Origin: Inonotus obliquus
Lineage: Eukaryota; Basidiomycota; Agaricomycetes; Hymenochaetales; Hymenochaetaceae
DNA length: 64,000 nucleotides
Direction of reading: 5' to 3'
NCBI GenBank assembly: GCA_032164295.1
Contig: JAJHTX010000006.1
Location: forward strand, 2,914,001-2,978,000
Positions within the stretch are counted from its first letter, which is position 1, and each line of letters opens with the position of its first letter. Position numbers and translations under genes: made by a program. Of the stretch, positions 1-12,204 are shown one piece after another. The notes under the pieces are model-generated. The model ran no database searches and was not told the DNA's origin. It worked only from the letters and a program-made list of their open reading frames with translations.

Positions 1-1190
1 TGCATTCACTATCGGGCTGATCCTCAGGAGAAAAGGAGGGCAACTGTCCACAGCAAGTATGAAAGTTGTAAATTATACCCCATTATATTCTCACTGCTTC
101 TACAGGATAAGACATATTGGAATGCCTTGGGATGCATTACAGAGGCTTGTAACTTTATACTTGCAATGACATATCACATTGAACTTCACCAACTGTGAGC
201 ACCTTGCTTAATGTGGCTTTCTTTCTCAAGCTGGGCCAGACCGTATTTGTAGCAGATGAACTATGAGGAGGTTGTCGTCGGGCCCTGTTCTCTGGATCAG
301 ACGTTACAGTATGTTCCGCTTATCCTGGCAAGGTAGCTTCATAATATTCCTTGCACATCCTACCATGTATAACTGCCTCCGTCTTGACGCAAACTGTTAA
401 GTAAAATTGATTCTTTATATAGGTGATTGGAATAGCAATATTAAGGGCTACTGCAACAATTATATTTAAACATGAATGAAACCTTTTGCAGTTTCCAAAT
501 CCATCGCCCAGATGCATGCCAGGTAGAGACAATTTTGTTGACTCAGACAATCTAGTTGATGGCAATGACTGGTGCAGTCTGCGGGGAGCATTGTGATAAC
601 CGATACCTGTAAGACTGTTTCCTTTCTGCTGAGGCCTATGCACAATAAATTTGCAAGATAGTAGCATGTATGGAAGCACATTTTCGAGTGTATTTTTTAT
701 GCGGTTATATCATGTTTTCGCATGCAGTATTCAGTGAGTTACAAGCTTTGTATTGCCTGAAGAAGGAGGTGAGGTACATACTTGACGCAATTGTGTTTCT
801 TGTTCCACCACACACACATCACATTTCTGAGACATTTTTACACCATTAGAAGCGTGCTTTCGAGTACAGTTTTTACGTGTTTATATCAGAGTTTTATGTG
901 CAGTATTGACAGAGAAAATGGCTGATTAGTCTGTTTTTGACCTCTGAAGGCATGACGTGCATAAAAAAAAGCACGTGAGAACCAACTGTGAATGTTTCTG
1001 CAAACAGCTGTAATAACCTAAGCAATCCCAATATAAATTAGATACAGGAAAGGTTGAATGCAGTTACATGAGCACTATGATAGCCAATAATACCAGCAAC
1101 ACTGAGATCAGAAGTGTTATAGTACTATAGTATCCATAAATCAGCACACAAGATAACAGAGAAGCTACTTCAAGAGATACTGAAAGAAAT
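1..1190. other. AT-rich gene-free stretch with repeat copies
   Basis: No open frame here looks like a gene. The stretch is AT-rich and stop-dense on both strands. It contains two copies of a diverged repeat (about 660-760 and 790-1025) that also occurs near 11,555-11,815. Nothing else is recognisable. Confidence 0.5.
660..1025 (+). repeat. Diverged direct repeat, copies 1 and 2
   Basis: Two related units lie next to each other. Each has the order gaagc..tt..gagta, a T-run with acgt or atgc, a gttt/gttata stretch, then gtgcagtatt or gcatgcagtatt, then a gagaaa- or gagtta-like segment. The segments gaaggaggtgagg (about 760) and tttctgcaaacagctgtaata (about 995) recur in the same order at 11,560-11,815. 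I infer remnants of one transposon family, diverged well beyond simple copying. Confidence 0.5.
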
Positions 1191-1199
1191 AACATATAC

Positions 1200-1680
1200 A
1201 GCAATAATAAAAGAACAATCAGACATAATGATTAGGAGACGATTCATCATAATGAATAACAAACCAAATACAACTATATATAAGGCTTATGGATAAGAAG
1301 TCGGATTACTCTCATACAATAATTATTACTTCCTAATGGCAATAGGAATACAGAATGTTGCTTCAAAAGAAGACAATCATAAATGCAATGTAACAGTACT
1401 GGACATTGATATTCTATACAGAAACAAATCTGAATATGTAGTAAGAGAGTCAGCCTTTAAGTAGACTGAGTATCTAGTCCGAAGGCTTAAGCAATTACTG
1501 ATAGGAGGAAGAACAGTTGTAGAAGTAAAGGAAGATCAACATAGAGGAATAATAAGGATCAAAGAAATCCAAGGTAGATTACTAGCAGATATAGCAGTAG
1601 CACCAGAATACGCTAGAGTGCAGCAGGTGATTAATAATATTGACACACCTAGGGCAATAACATTACTAAGATGACAAAGT
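1200..1680 (+). pseudogene. Decayed coding remnant, unknown protein
   Basis: The plus-strand frame keeps protein-like composition over about 150 codons but is broken by in-frame stops near 1290, 1460 and 1672. The best stretch (about 1462-1671) is open for about 70 codons and reads as a charged amphipathic sequence containing LIGGRTVVEVKEDQHRG and IQGRLLADIAVAPEYARVQ. I do not recognise the family. Its position in a transposon-rich block suggests a dead mobile-element protein, but this is inference. Confidence 0.35.
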
Positions 1681-2579
1681 GCAGGAACATAGACAGAGCC
1701 GATGCATATGTCTGTATGGCACATGACCTAAATATTACCAAGTATGGCAAAGTTTGCTTGACAGCTTTAATGCCGATCACATGGTATGAACCTTGACAAT
1801 GTAATGCACCACTAACACCAAATGAAGTGGTATAAAGCTAGGTGGGAGGAGAGAGAATACTAAGGAAAGGACTGGAAGGTAATGAAAGTATGACATAAGG
1901 TATTTAGAGTCATAAGAAAACAGATATGAGTGGAACTGATGTGAACAAGTCATAAAGCAATGCACAGCAGCTAGCATTAAGTATGATTAGGTCTAAAAGT
2001 AGTTACAATAAGATGAACAGACCAACAGCCCATAATTCCTATATTAGGTAGGCGTGTAAAATAGTATATATAGGAGGCTATTGTAGAGCCATCTCAACAG
2101 TTTAATCTTCTGAAAAATGCTCTTCATTCCTCTTTCTCTACACAGGGTAAACCCCACAGAATGTCTCCAGTTGATCAATGAATAACCTCCATACTGAGAA
2201 CCCAATAAGTACTCTAAAGCAGCACTTCTTAGCTAATCAACAGTGTAGATTGAAGTTTAGATAAGATACAGATTGCAACTAGACTATCTCTCTCTATTGT
2301 CAGTCTGAGTGCCAATTGATTGAAGTGTGATAAATATTGACCCTTCATATCTCTCTTATTGTGACAACCAGTATTAGTACAGATAGGTAAAATGATACTA
2401 CTTAGTTATCTTGTTAAGCTAATATTGCAATAATAGTATTAGGCAGTAGGTTATAAAAGTCAGTCAATAGTTATTTTAGACCAGATCTAACACAGTCCCC
2501 TAAGGTGGCTATTGATTTTACAGCTATAGTAACATCAGAAATTTAGATTAATCCCTCTTTCGAGGTAAAGTACCAGATC

Positions 2580-4112
2580 TGTTAGGACCAGTGCGGATCG
2601 GATCAGCAGACCGATATTGATCGATCGATCAACACGATCGATGCACCAGAACAAGTCCACTCACTCTGGCAATATTCGCAGTCCGTCTTGATTAGCGATG
2701 GGAAGTGCGAGGCAGTGCTTTTTAGAGCAGAGTAGCAACAGTACTTAGTCGGGGTCAAGGGACCGGCTGGATACTAGTACTGATGATAAGAGTGGTAGCG
2801 AAGAAGAGAAGCTTGGTGGGGCTTCTTTGTATTCACTAGTACAGAAAAATTTTGCTGAGGAACATAGCCACCCTCGCTTAGCTCTATTTATACCTGGAGC
2901 TTTTATCTATTAAGTTACCCGGGCTTTCTCGGGCACAGCCTCCTGATCTTTCTGAGCACAGCCCCTATCTTGTCCGATACCCCACAATCTCCAATCAGGT
3001 GGCGATGCACCTCCGATCCTTCCCGCAATTCTTCTAGGACTTTCGATATGACTTTATACTTGGTCAATGCACAGCAATCATGCCATCATCGTCCAACCCT
3101 GTGGCTTGTGCGGAGCTCCGTGCCTTCCGCACTGCCCCAGCCGTCCTTCTTGAATGTTCCTTATGATGTCATGCACAGCAACTCGAACAGTCTGCCATGT
3201 CTTCATCTTCCGCAGGTGCTGCTGGGCCGTTCGGCTGTCTCGGTTGACTCGGGCTTCCTCCCTCAATAGGATTAGCTCGATTATCAATCACCGGAGTGGT
3301 GGGCCTATATGGTTCTGCCTGTACCATGGCAGGTAACCCAGTCTGCCAGATTGTCGCTCGGCGATATCCGTCGGGTATCCGTATCTCCGTTCCTTGCACC
3401 TGATCACCACTAATCTCTTCTATGACGAAGGTTAAGATCGCCCCGTTGATCCGTTCCCTTGGTTGAGAGATTTCCAATGCTATCATCTCCGGTAGTTGAT
3501 TCTGCTCCGATTTCCATTGTGCCACTATGCTGTCAAATAGATTATTGCATAGTGCTTGATGTTCTCTTGTAGCTTTTGCATGTACTGGCCAGTCGAGTTG
3601 TATTGCCACTCGTTGGCATAGCTGGGAATGTGTCGATCTTCTTGTCCATGCAATTACACCTGCATTCACAATGTAGTGCAACCCCCTTCCTGTTCAAACT
3701 GTAACTTTGTGCAAGTATGCGTTTAGTGTAGGTGTGAACAATGGTTGAGTTGTTTCTGCAACCGTCAACCAATAGTGGTTGGTTCGAATTGAATACGGGT
3801 CACTTCGAAGCATATGATTGACTGTATCCTTGAGTATCCATATCTGCAGTATCCATGCCTCCTCGTGTGCCCATTCACAGAACCTGCATATTGGTATATT
3901 GATTTGTCCTGGTAATGTCGAGCCTCAGGGACAATAGTGTATGCGTGTATAATATGTTCGATCGAATTGTCTTTCCATTCTCCTGGTCACGTGTTGTTAA
4001 CGCTTTGTGCAAATTGCGTTTTGCACAAAGCGGGATGTCAGGTGTTCGTGGGAATTTCTTGGGTTTTAGCGTTTCTGGATCAGCATGCCTAATAAGTCAA
4101 TTTCTTCTGACA
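2580..4112. mobile_element. Putative large solo LTR with AGATC duplication
   Basis: This island is clearly richer in GC than its surroundings. It begins TGTTAGGACC at 2580 and ends TTCTGACA at 4112, so the ends are TG...CA with an imperfect 6-bp inversion (TGTTAG/TGTCAG). AGATC stands directly before it (2575-2579) and directly after it (4113-4117), a typical 5-bp LTR duplication. A 170-codon minus-strand ORF lies inside, as an ORF also lies in the LTR of the intact element at 31,610. No internal retroelement domain is attached, so a solo LTR is the simplest reading. A chance 5-bp match is possible. Confidence 0.45.
3169..3681 (-). CDS. Unrecognised 170-codon ORF inside LTR-like island
   Basis: The ORF is open for 170 codons on the minus strand. 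The N-terminal two thirds is balanced and globular-looking (for example CQRVAIQLDWPVHAKATREH and EIRIPDGYRRATIWQTGLPA). The tail is proline- and acid-rich (PNGPAAPAEDEDMAD). A second minus-strand frame (3078-3287) looks protein-like just where the tail becomes low-complexity, which would fit a frameshift near 3290-3170. I recognise no domain. Because it lies wholly within the putative solo LTR, I infer a retroelement-encoded accessory ORF rather than a host gene. Confidence 0.3.
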   Translation of the reverse strand: MHYIVNAGVIAWTRRSTHSQLCQRVAIQLDWPVHAKATREHQALCNNLFDSIVAQWKSEQNQLPEMIALEISQPRERINGAILTFVIEEISGDQVQGTEIRIPDGYRRATIWQTGLPAMVQAEPYRPTTPVIDNRANPIEGGSPSQPRQPNGPAAPAEDEDMADCSSCCA

Positions 4113-5046
4113 AGATCAAGATGCAGATCCTACCAGATCAGTGTCTCTGAATTAACAGTGGAGTATTGTGTGGAAGTTCTTCAGTTGCAAGATATATGAA
4201 TGTCACAGGTTATGTGATAGGCCCAGCAGATTTTGTAGCAATATTGTCTGGTGTTGCAAGGGAAGTCTGTTGTTTACCTTTCTTTCAATTCAAAATCTTG
4301 AGAGACTCTGGTACTTTATATACAGTAGCTTCAAGTATTCTTTTGTGCTAAGAGTAATAGTAGGTGAGAGAAGAGTGACAGATAACAGGGCAGGTGAACT
4401 TATGATCATCTTTGCATATTCAAAGAGGTCTACATTAGTGTAAGAGATGTGATCATTGGAATTTTTAATACAATTGCAAAGAATTCTGCCATGCTTGTCA
4501 TATCTGAGGTTTATCGTAATTTTTCTGGAAATCTGCTTAATTTTATTGTTATATTTAACCTAAGCAATCTGCAGTACATCTTGAACTTTGTTAATCTTAC
4601 CCCTCTTCTAAGTAGTTGAATTACCAGATGCCTGTGAATGGCCTGTCAATAAGATACTACAGAGTAGAAGATTGATATTACTACCTGAGCTTGAGTTGCA
4701 ACAATAAGGGTAATATCTGAATTGATATTCTTCTTTTTGAGCTGCTTTTGTTCCTCCTGATATTCTTAAATATGGTTAAAGAGCTTGTCTACCTTCATTT
4801 GAGAGTCTAGAAAGTGGGGCATATATTTGTTTGTTTCGATCTTTCTAGACTATGATGTTAGCTCATAACTAAGTCTCTTAATGATATTACGACTGCCAAG
4901 TCAGTTTATGACTACATTGAGAAGATCAGCAAGGGTCATTTCAGAGTTAATTTCAAGGGAGTGCAATCCGGACCCATCAGACAATTGAACATTGAGGTTA
5001 AACATATCTTGCTTTGCCTCACATTGGGGTATTGATGTGACCAGAC
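4113..5046. other. AT-rich stretch, nothing recognised
   Basis: Short frames only, none protein-like. AT-rich sequence lies between two LTR-like insertions. I see no RNA gene or clear repeat. Confidence 0.5.
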
Positions 5047-5491
5047 TGTTAGGACTTGAACTTTTCCTTCTTGCTCTGCTTACTTAATTCCTTATTTGTC
5101 ATCTTCCTTTTCCATATATGCTTACTCATCCTTATTATTCATCTTGCTTAGTCGCTCTTTACCGGAATGTTCCGTAATATTTTATTCCCACCCTTACTAA
5201 TATTCTTCTTAGAGTAATATCTTCCCACAACTGGTATGTATATAAGTAGATAGTCTGACTCATTTGTACCCCGTCTCACTATTCTTCTTACCACCACCAC
5301 CACCTCTTAGATATTTACTCATTGTTTGTACTAACTTAAAATATATCTTCTTACCACCACCATCCCTTAGCCTGTGTGATCGTCTCTGTTGTTGTACAAG
5401 TCTTCGATGTTTGAGGCAGCGTACCTTAAGCCCTAGTGTGAGAGACCCCGACTCCATTCGAGTACCTCCGAACCTGTCATTTCGTATAACA
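5047..5491 (+). mobile_element. Solo LTR, 445 bp, CAGAC target duplication
   Basis: It begins TGTTAGGACTTG and ends TTCGTATAACA, giving TGTTA/TAACA inverted ends. CAGAC occurs directly before (5042-5046) and directly after it (5492-5496). A TATA-like TATATAAG at 5239-5246 sits about midway, as expected for the U3/R promoter of a plus-oriented LTR. The transcribed half contains two related CTTCTTACCACCACCA segments (5284 and 5348). No internal domain adjoins, so this is a recombined solo LTR of a family different from the 31,610 element. Confidence 0.75.
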
Positions 5492-5589
5492 CAGACCCCA
5501 CATCTTAGCTCTTTTAAATAATATGCTAGTATTCAAGCCAATATCTTCTATAGAGATTTGACATTAACTTAGCATTTCCCAATCTAAAT

Positions 5590-6039
5590 ATTAATGAGCA
5601 GTGTAAGACAAGATACATCGGAGAATTTTAGATACAATCTTATCTCTAGGTAGCTTAGTCTTATCAGAAGAGTCAGAGGTCTCAATGTATTTGTATATGT
5701 CCTCATCTAGTACTTCTAGCCTAGATGCAAGTGCCATGTCATAGATAGACTTGTCACCAGATGCTTCATTACTACTGTCTACACTTACTTTGCAAGTCCT
5801 TTATTTGTCTGAAATAGTGATCAGATTTGAAGAAAACGATTTTGAATATTATTTCTCTACACTATTTTTTTAGTTTGCTTCATTGTTACCTCATGGGTAA
5901 GGTTCAATAGTGGGTCTGGTAGTGTATTCTTGCAAGGGCGACCTCGAGTCCACGTGACAATTGCTACCCTTGTCTGAATAGCTTCGTGCTCTTTAGCTTT
6001 CTTGAGCTTGGCCAACTTTCTTGCTGCACAAGAGGACAT
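5590..6039 (-). pseudogene. Remnant of an AT-hook-like ORF
   Basis: From an ATG at 6039 the minus strand encodes a lysine- and alanine-rich start (MSSCAARKLAKLKKAKEHEA) followed by RGRP, the core of an AT-hook. The frame then stops. A second stretch in another frame, about 5790-5595, is open for 64 codons with protein-like content (for example ASRLEVLDEDIYKYIETSDS) and ends at a TAA. The two parts may be exons of one gene or a broken frame. AT-hooks are common in fungal transposon proteins, but I cannot assign a family. Confidence 0.3.
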
Positions 6040-8039
6040 TTTGCTAAGTGTAGATAAGAAACCAAGAAAGAAATTCTAAGGCTTTAGCTGACATGACAAT
6101 GTAGAAGTGCTTAGTCTTTATCTCTTGAGACTACAATCAACAAGTAGATTCCTGAACTCAACATTAATACTAACTACATTGGTCTAACCTTACTGTAAAG
6201 ACCTCAAGACCAAGACTAATACCAATACACTTATCAACCCTTAAAAGATCTGTCCACCCAAATCTACATCTATATAAACTTTCACTTTACTGCAATTCAT
6301 CGCATCCCTCTTCTTCTCACTCCTTCCACAACTCAGCCTCTTTGCTTATCTTTTCTATATAATATCATCTCTGCAATAAAGAGGGCTACCTGCAGCTGAG
6401 CTTGGTATTGAGCTTGGTATCCCATTTTACGCTTACTTCATGCTATGATATAGTCTCATCTACACCTTCCGGTAGCCACCAGCACACCCAGAGAAACTGC
6501 TAGTCCTATTTCTCAAGATATCAAATGCCAAAAGTACTGATACTGAGCACTAAGAAACCCAGTACCAATAGTGCCAAGAAACTCAGTACTGAGATAATTT
6601 GACAATTCAACATGCTCTCATGATATGGATCAGACATCTCCCTCTCTGGTATTTATTTCTGATAGTTGGACTATGCATGCTGGTTCTTTAGAGAAGCTCA
6701 GAGTCAGTATCTGTTAAGGTTTTCAGGTCTAGTACCACCAGAAACACGTCAGTATTGATCGACAGGGGCACAGATCTCTTGTTCTAAGAACTTTTCATCC
6801 AAAAGTACTATATACTACGTTTTCATTAGTATCTTGTTCTACCTAACCCTTTCTTGTTGTTCCTCTGATGGCTCTACTGTATTTGTTCATCTTATGTCAT
6901 TTTTCTTCAGACTTTTTTTTATTTTGATCTTCCTTTTTACTTTCTCCTTTGGACTTATGAGCTAACTACGGTATAGTAGTATAAATATCTCCTCCTGTAC
7001 ATAGTAGCGCTCCAGGTAATCTTAGGAGCTAGCCTCTAGTGTGAGGGCTTGGGTTTCCTCACCCCCTTCTCACTTCTATCTCAGTCTTATCTCAAATTCT
7101 GTTCTGGTCCCATCCCAGTTCCGTCTCAAGTGAACCTCAGAAGTTAACCTTCCGTGCGAGGGCTCAGATTTGCTTCCCAGTCTAGTCAACACCTTCATTC
7201 ACCAGTCTTCCTCTTTTCTGTTTCTTGATATACCATTCTGTACTAATTGTTTTCTTGCAGTACCAACCTGTATCAACGTTTTTCCTATGGTATCGACCTT
7301 TTATTATCCTTCGTATTCTGTACATCCACCCTTTGTTTCTGTACTAATATTTTGTTTTACAATGTTTTTTCACATACCGATCCTATTTGTTTAAGTACCG
7401 ACCTGTACCAACATTTTTCCCATGGTACTGACCCTCTTGATTCCAGACAAAAGCACATTCCTCCTAATATCTAGCTGGTCCAACACCTCTTTCTATTATT
7501 TCTTTGACTCCCTTTACATCCCCCTTCTACAGACAACAAGTACTATGAGCATACTGGATAAGTGCTGCCTCATTTGGCCCTTCCCTTTCTTATACCATAC
7601 ACCTCTTGACCGGTATCTCCAGTACCGGCCATATTCTCGCACATTTAGCAAACACCTTGCTATTGTCATCAAAAGTTTATGGGCCATGCCTGGTTTGAAT
7701 TTACAGTTACCTACTGAGAATTCTGCTCTAATATTGATTTTGATGAAACAATCTCTTACTAGCAAGTAACGTCTTTCTCTTGCAGCAGGTTGATTGAAAC
7801 AAAGTGCCCATTTTAGAAATTGATGTGTTTCTGATATTAGATTTGTCTCCTGGTTTGGGTGTGCACCCTTTAGATTTACCATCTGCTAAGTTGGAATCAA
7901 TATCTTTCAAGTTGGGTTGACCATCTCCTAAGTTGAGTTCACCCTCTGAGTCAGTTCAGTTGGTAAAAAGTAATGAATTTCTATTGTCTAGTAATTTTTA
8001 CAGCCTCAATTCTGAGAGCTGGTAAACTGTTTTTAGATA
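6040..8039. other. AT-rich, gene-free, short internal repeats
   Basis: I see no gene. A TATA-like tatataaac near 6270 and tataaatat near 6982 could be promoters of further LTR remnants, but I could not find matching ends. About 40 bp with the pattern taccnacctgtancaacntttttcc.atggta occurs twice, at about 7260-7300 and 7396-7434. Two fragments with gtgcgagggct or gtgtgagggct followed by a tttcctc/tttgcttcc run occur near 7040 and 7155. Confidence 0.45.
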
Positions 8040-9830
8040 ATAGTTATAATATGACTGATCTCTGATGTCTTAGCTACTGCTGGTCATCTTGCACAAAAGC
8101 TTGTTAAGTCAAGTTATGTGGATGCAAGGAGTACAAGAGCTAATAAAGCCACTAATAAAGACCAACTTATCAAATATTTTTACAAGCTTCATGCAATGGC
8201 AATTTTGCACAGAGATGATGTTTGGCCTCTCAGGTCTGAGTTGTCTATCATAAAGGCCCAGATAGAAAACATATAGTAAAATATGGATGACCTTAATCAA
8301 AAAGTATTCACCAAGGACAACATAACTAAGAAACTAATTGAAGTAGTAGGTTAACTAAAGTTTGACACATGATCACCAACTTATCAGAATGGGACTAGAC
8401 TCCCAAAAGTATTGCTTTAAACTATCGCCAATTCTTACATACATGTCAACAGTGCTTTTACTGAGCAATGGTGTACTTCTATAAGGTCTATTATAGGAAA
8501 GAGGTGCTCGAGCAGCTTCAACAGTTTCTTGAACTTGGAAGTAAATATCAAAAGGAGGAGGTGACAAGATTAATGACCAAGCTAGAGCAGATTAGAACAG
8601 CAAACAAGGCTGTCAAGCATAGATTTATAAACTTGAACTTAGAGTTGAACATTTTCTTGAGTCGTTCATTTCATTTCACCTGATGCATCAATTTCTGATA
8701 AATGCCAAGCAGACTCTCTTTCCACAGTGTCTACAGAATTAGATATAAATTGTGCCAACTCTTATATTAAGTTGAAGAAGAAAGTGTTCCATATGAAAGA
8801 ACAGGTTTTGGTTTTTGACAACAGACTTTCAACATTTCTGGACCTGATGCACTTGAGTGATGATTCCTTCCTCCATCATATAGATCAGACCTTTCCTAAA
8901 TTCTGGAAAATGCTTCATGGAACTGAAAAAGTCTTGAATTATGTTGATTCGGGTTCTGGTGTAGAGATTTAGAAGAAGTATTTCTAACTGAATGTGTATG
9001 TTTTGAAGAACTGGCATCTTTACATGTTAACCTTCTTGACATCGCTTAAGATATACTTAAAACGACTAGGCAATGATTTTCCAAACAAAAAGAACATCAC
9101 TACTGGCACTGGCAATACCAACAAGATGAAGAACTTCCGGCCTTCGGTTGGTGTATGTACCTTAAAGTTACTTCTCAACCTCATGTTTAAAGTCGAAGCC
9201 AAAGAATCTCTGGCAGTCCCACATGTCAAAGCTGCAGCTAGAAAACTGAACAAGTCAAGTACTGTTTAGGATAAGGTAGATACTATCCTGATCAAATTGG
9301 ATACTGTCACAGTAAAGGACATGGCGGATGACTGTACATTTGCTTTCTACCTCATACAGAATCTGAAGCTGCTCAAATCTATTATTACTGCTCTTTTTCT
9401 GATAAAGGAAGATGAGAATAGGCATGCACATCCCTGTATGTTTAATAGTGATTTCCTTGTGCTTGATGCATATGTTACCTTCAGTAGGAAGTTAGGTTAC
9501 TGTAGCAACATTTCTAAAGTGAACTGAGAGTATGTTGAAGCTCTTCAAAATGTCTTGGCCTACTTTACAACAAACTAAGATTTTGAAGATTACAATGAGA
9601 ACTATTTTGCTGAGCCAGTTTCTCACCATCTGGCAGGTGATATTGATTCAGGTCTATCTGGAGATAGTAAGGGTAAGGGTAAAGAGGTGATAGTTTCTAA
9701 GGAGCTAACAGGTGAAATTGATTCAGGTTTATTTAGAGGTGGTAAGGACAAGAGGAAGAGGTTTGGTTAGCCAGGTGGGATACTGAGCTGATCCTTTAAC
9801 ATCTATTTCAAATTCTGGTTTATCTTGTTG
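8040..9830 (+). pseudogene. Long decayed ORF, probably transposon-derived
   Basis: Most of 1.8 kb reads as protein-like sequence on the plus strand if stops and frame changes are ignored. Open pieces include 8727-8969 (for example SYIKLKKKVFHMKEQVLVFD), 8994-9266 and 9297-9524. The end has two related units, DIDSGLSGDSKGKGKE and EIDSGLFRGGKDKRKR (about 9640-9770). At least ten stops interrupt it. The protein is unknown to me. Setting and decay suggest a dead mobile-element gene. Confidence 0.4.
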
Positions 9831-10079
9831 CTTCTTCATGTTACCACTTTTTCAAATTTTGGTAAGAGGGCTTTTTGACTTTTCTTCTATCCTACTCTAT
9901 TATATATTTTCTATTGAAATTGAAACCTATATGAATGCAAATAATTTATATATTGATGAAAGCTCAATAATATATTCATTGTTGTTGGTACAAGAGTTTT
10001 GCAATTTATGGAGAGAAATGACTATGTGCCATCTAAGATATCTGCAATGGGTGCAGAAGGCATGATAGTCTTAAGCACT

Positions 10080-10900
10080 GATTGATGTAGCTTCTTCATA
10101 CAGCTGTAAGATAACTGCATCAATCTCTTTATGTCTCCAATACACATTTTGAAGACAAGCTTTCAATAGGGAAAAAAAAGCTCAATTGGGCTGAAATCTG
10201 ATGACTACGTTAGAAGGAATTCAACTTTCATTCCTTTAAACCTCAATGAAAAAAAAAAAGAAGTTGGTGGCAGACATGATAAATGCATCTGGATTCGATA
10301 AGTTTCTAATCCATTGACACCTTGTGGATTGTGCAATTGTCCATAACAATCACAAAATTCTGTGCTGGCCATGAATCCATGTGCTCCAACAGAGCAGCAA
10401 TGAAATTATAGAATAATGCTGAATTGAAGGATCCTTCCATAATTGTACAATAGATCATACTATCCATTATAATTGTAGAAAGAATAGAATATCTGAGAGG
10501 ACTGAGATGTATCTCATCTAGAGAGTGGGTGTAGGACATACTGTTAACCTCTTAGAAACACCTATTTGCAAATTGCTTGCTGGCCCTCTAAAGCTCATGC
10601 TTTACCTCACAAGCTAATACTATAATTGTTTGGTTTTACTGCGTTCCAGCACTTCCTTGCTAATCTGTTATTGATAAGATGTGAGTCATAAATCTACAAC
10701 AGACAACCTGAAATTCACACCTTTTTCAGAGTAAATCCTGCTCACTTCAATATTTGTTCTATTATTTGTGTTGAAGCCTCCTTGCCTTGAATATGCAGGA
10801 GCATGTCTTTCAGTTCAGCAAAATAGGAATTGTGTTGCCATTCTATTGAGTCCAAAATAAACTGTGGTGCAGTACTCAGTTAGTAAAGATAAAAATGGAT
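10080..10900 (-). pseudogene. Decayed DDE (Tc1/mariner-IS630 type) transposase
   Basis: On the minus strand the pieces appear in the right order for a DDE_3-type transposase. About 10,745-10,725 holds a GFTLKKV-like helix-turn-helix linker. Then 10,539-10,306 is an open stretch of 77 codons containing EGSFNSALFYNFI and FVIVMDNCTIHK, the second catalytic Asp region. Last comes a segment reading DFSPIE, equivalent to the D-x-N-P-I-E motif around the third acidic residue, near 10,190. Stops and an expanded T-run break it between these. The element is dead. I did not find its inverted repeats. Confidence 0.65.
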
Positions 10901-11554
10901 CTGAAGTGGAGGTTAACTTATGTTTGTGTCTACATAGGACAACATCCTTGGCCGACTATGCTACTAGGCAGGTTGCTTGACTTTCTCTGTCTTCTCATGC
11001 TGCTGTATTATATTGTTGACCATAGAGTTTGAAACATCTGTGAACTAAGATATATCTCAAACCAAAAAGCCTCTCCTTGAGTGCATACAAATGAGCATAG
11101 CCTGTGCATATGGTAATAGCAGCTTTCTGTATTTTATAGGAATGTGATAGAGTATGGTTGAGAGAGGAGGTTAGCTACGTGCATATAATTACAAAAGCTA
11201 AGGTAGTAAGGTGTTTGTATTGGTTTGTAATAGTATGACTCATGTACTATAGCTATTCATCTTGACAATTACAATTAATATGTACCCTATCTTAAAGCTC
11301 TCATTAATAGATGACCCTGAAATAAATAACTAGAATTTTACTGTTAAAATCTGTGAGTTATTGTAAATGCACTGCTGAGAGGGTGAGAGTTTTGAAAGTG
11401 AGCATGCTAAGATGTTGCCCTACTCCATTACAAAGGGCATCTCCTTTTGCTGTAAAAACTTGTTTATGAGTATCTCTTATACTAGCACAGACTATATCAC
11501 CTGAATTAGATTTTTACATAGAGTGTTAAAAGAGCTATGAATTTTGCACTCTCT

Positions 11555-11955
11555 GAGGGAGGAGGTGAGGACTGACTTGGCACTGTTATCTGACCTCTTC
11601 TATTATGTAAGCACCACATTTTCCATACATTCTTACATTGTTAGAAGCACAATTCTGAGTACTTTTTTTACGTGGTTAAATTGTGTCTTAACGTGCAGTA
11701 TGGATTGAGAAATTGGGCTGTTTGTTGTGTTTTTGCATTTTTTGAGATGCTGCACATTAAAATTCATGTGTTTAAATTATTATAGAATTTCCTGTACTTC
11801 TGCAAAATGGCTGTAATAGGTTACAGCCTATCTTCTTATCATGTAATATAAGATACATAAAAATATTTGAAAGAGGCATATCTTATAAGATCTAAAGTAA
11901 TTTAAGCAAGGACTTGAGAAAAATTGAACAGACCAAAAGCCCATTACTAATACAC
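11555..11955 (+). repeat. Diverged direct repeat, copy 3
   Basis: The segment ggaggaggtgagg...gttagaagcac..gagta..ttacgtggtt..gtgcagta..gagaaat.ggctg...cttctgcaaaatggctgtaatagg parallels 740-1025 in the same orientation. Farther on, gaacagaccaaaagcccatta (11,929) matches gaacagaccaacagcccataa (2014). The repeat thus links both ends of the AT-rich block. Confidence 0.5.
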
Positions 11956-12204
11956 TCTATAGATCTCTCAGATAAAGCTCTGTAAAGCAAGTTAGGTTAG
12001 TAGAAACAGATTTTACTGCTTGAAGAAGTAGGCTACTTTAAACAGACTATTATAGCTAGCAAGTTTGGACTTCATAGGATAAGCTTCAAAAAAAAAGAGA
12101 GCTTGTTATATAGCTTGTAGTAGCAGAATTATATAATCAGGTGATAAGTAAGTATGAGATAGGTTTTTGTTAACTAAGGCAATGAAAATATGGTAATTCA
12201 TTAA

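Noticed and set aside
3775..3800. GGTTCGAATT resembling a tRNA B box
   Set aside because: No A box at proper distance and no cloverleaf can be drawn.
6712..7200. Possible further LTR starting TGTTAAGG with a downstream tataaatat
   Set aside because: I could not find a matching CA end followed by the 5-bp flank GTATC.
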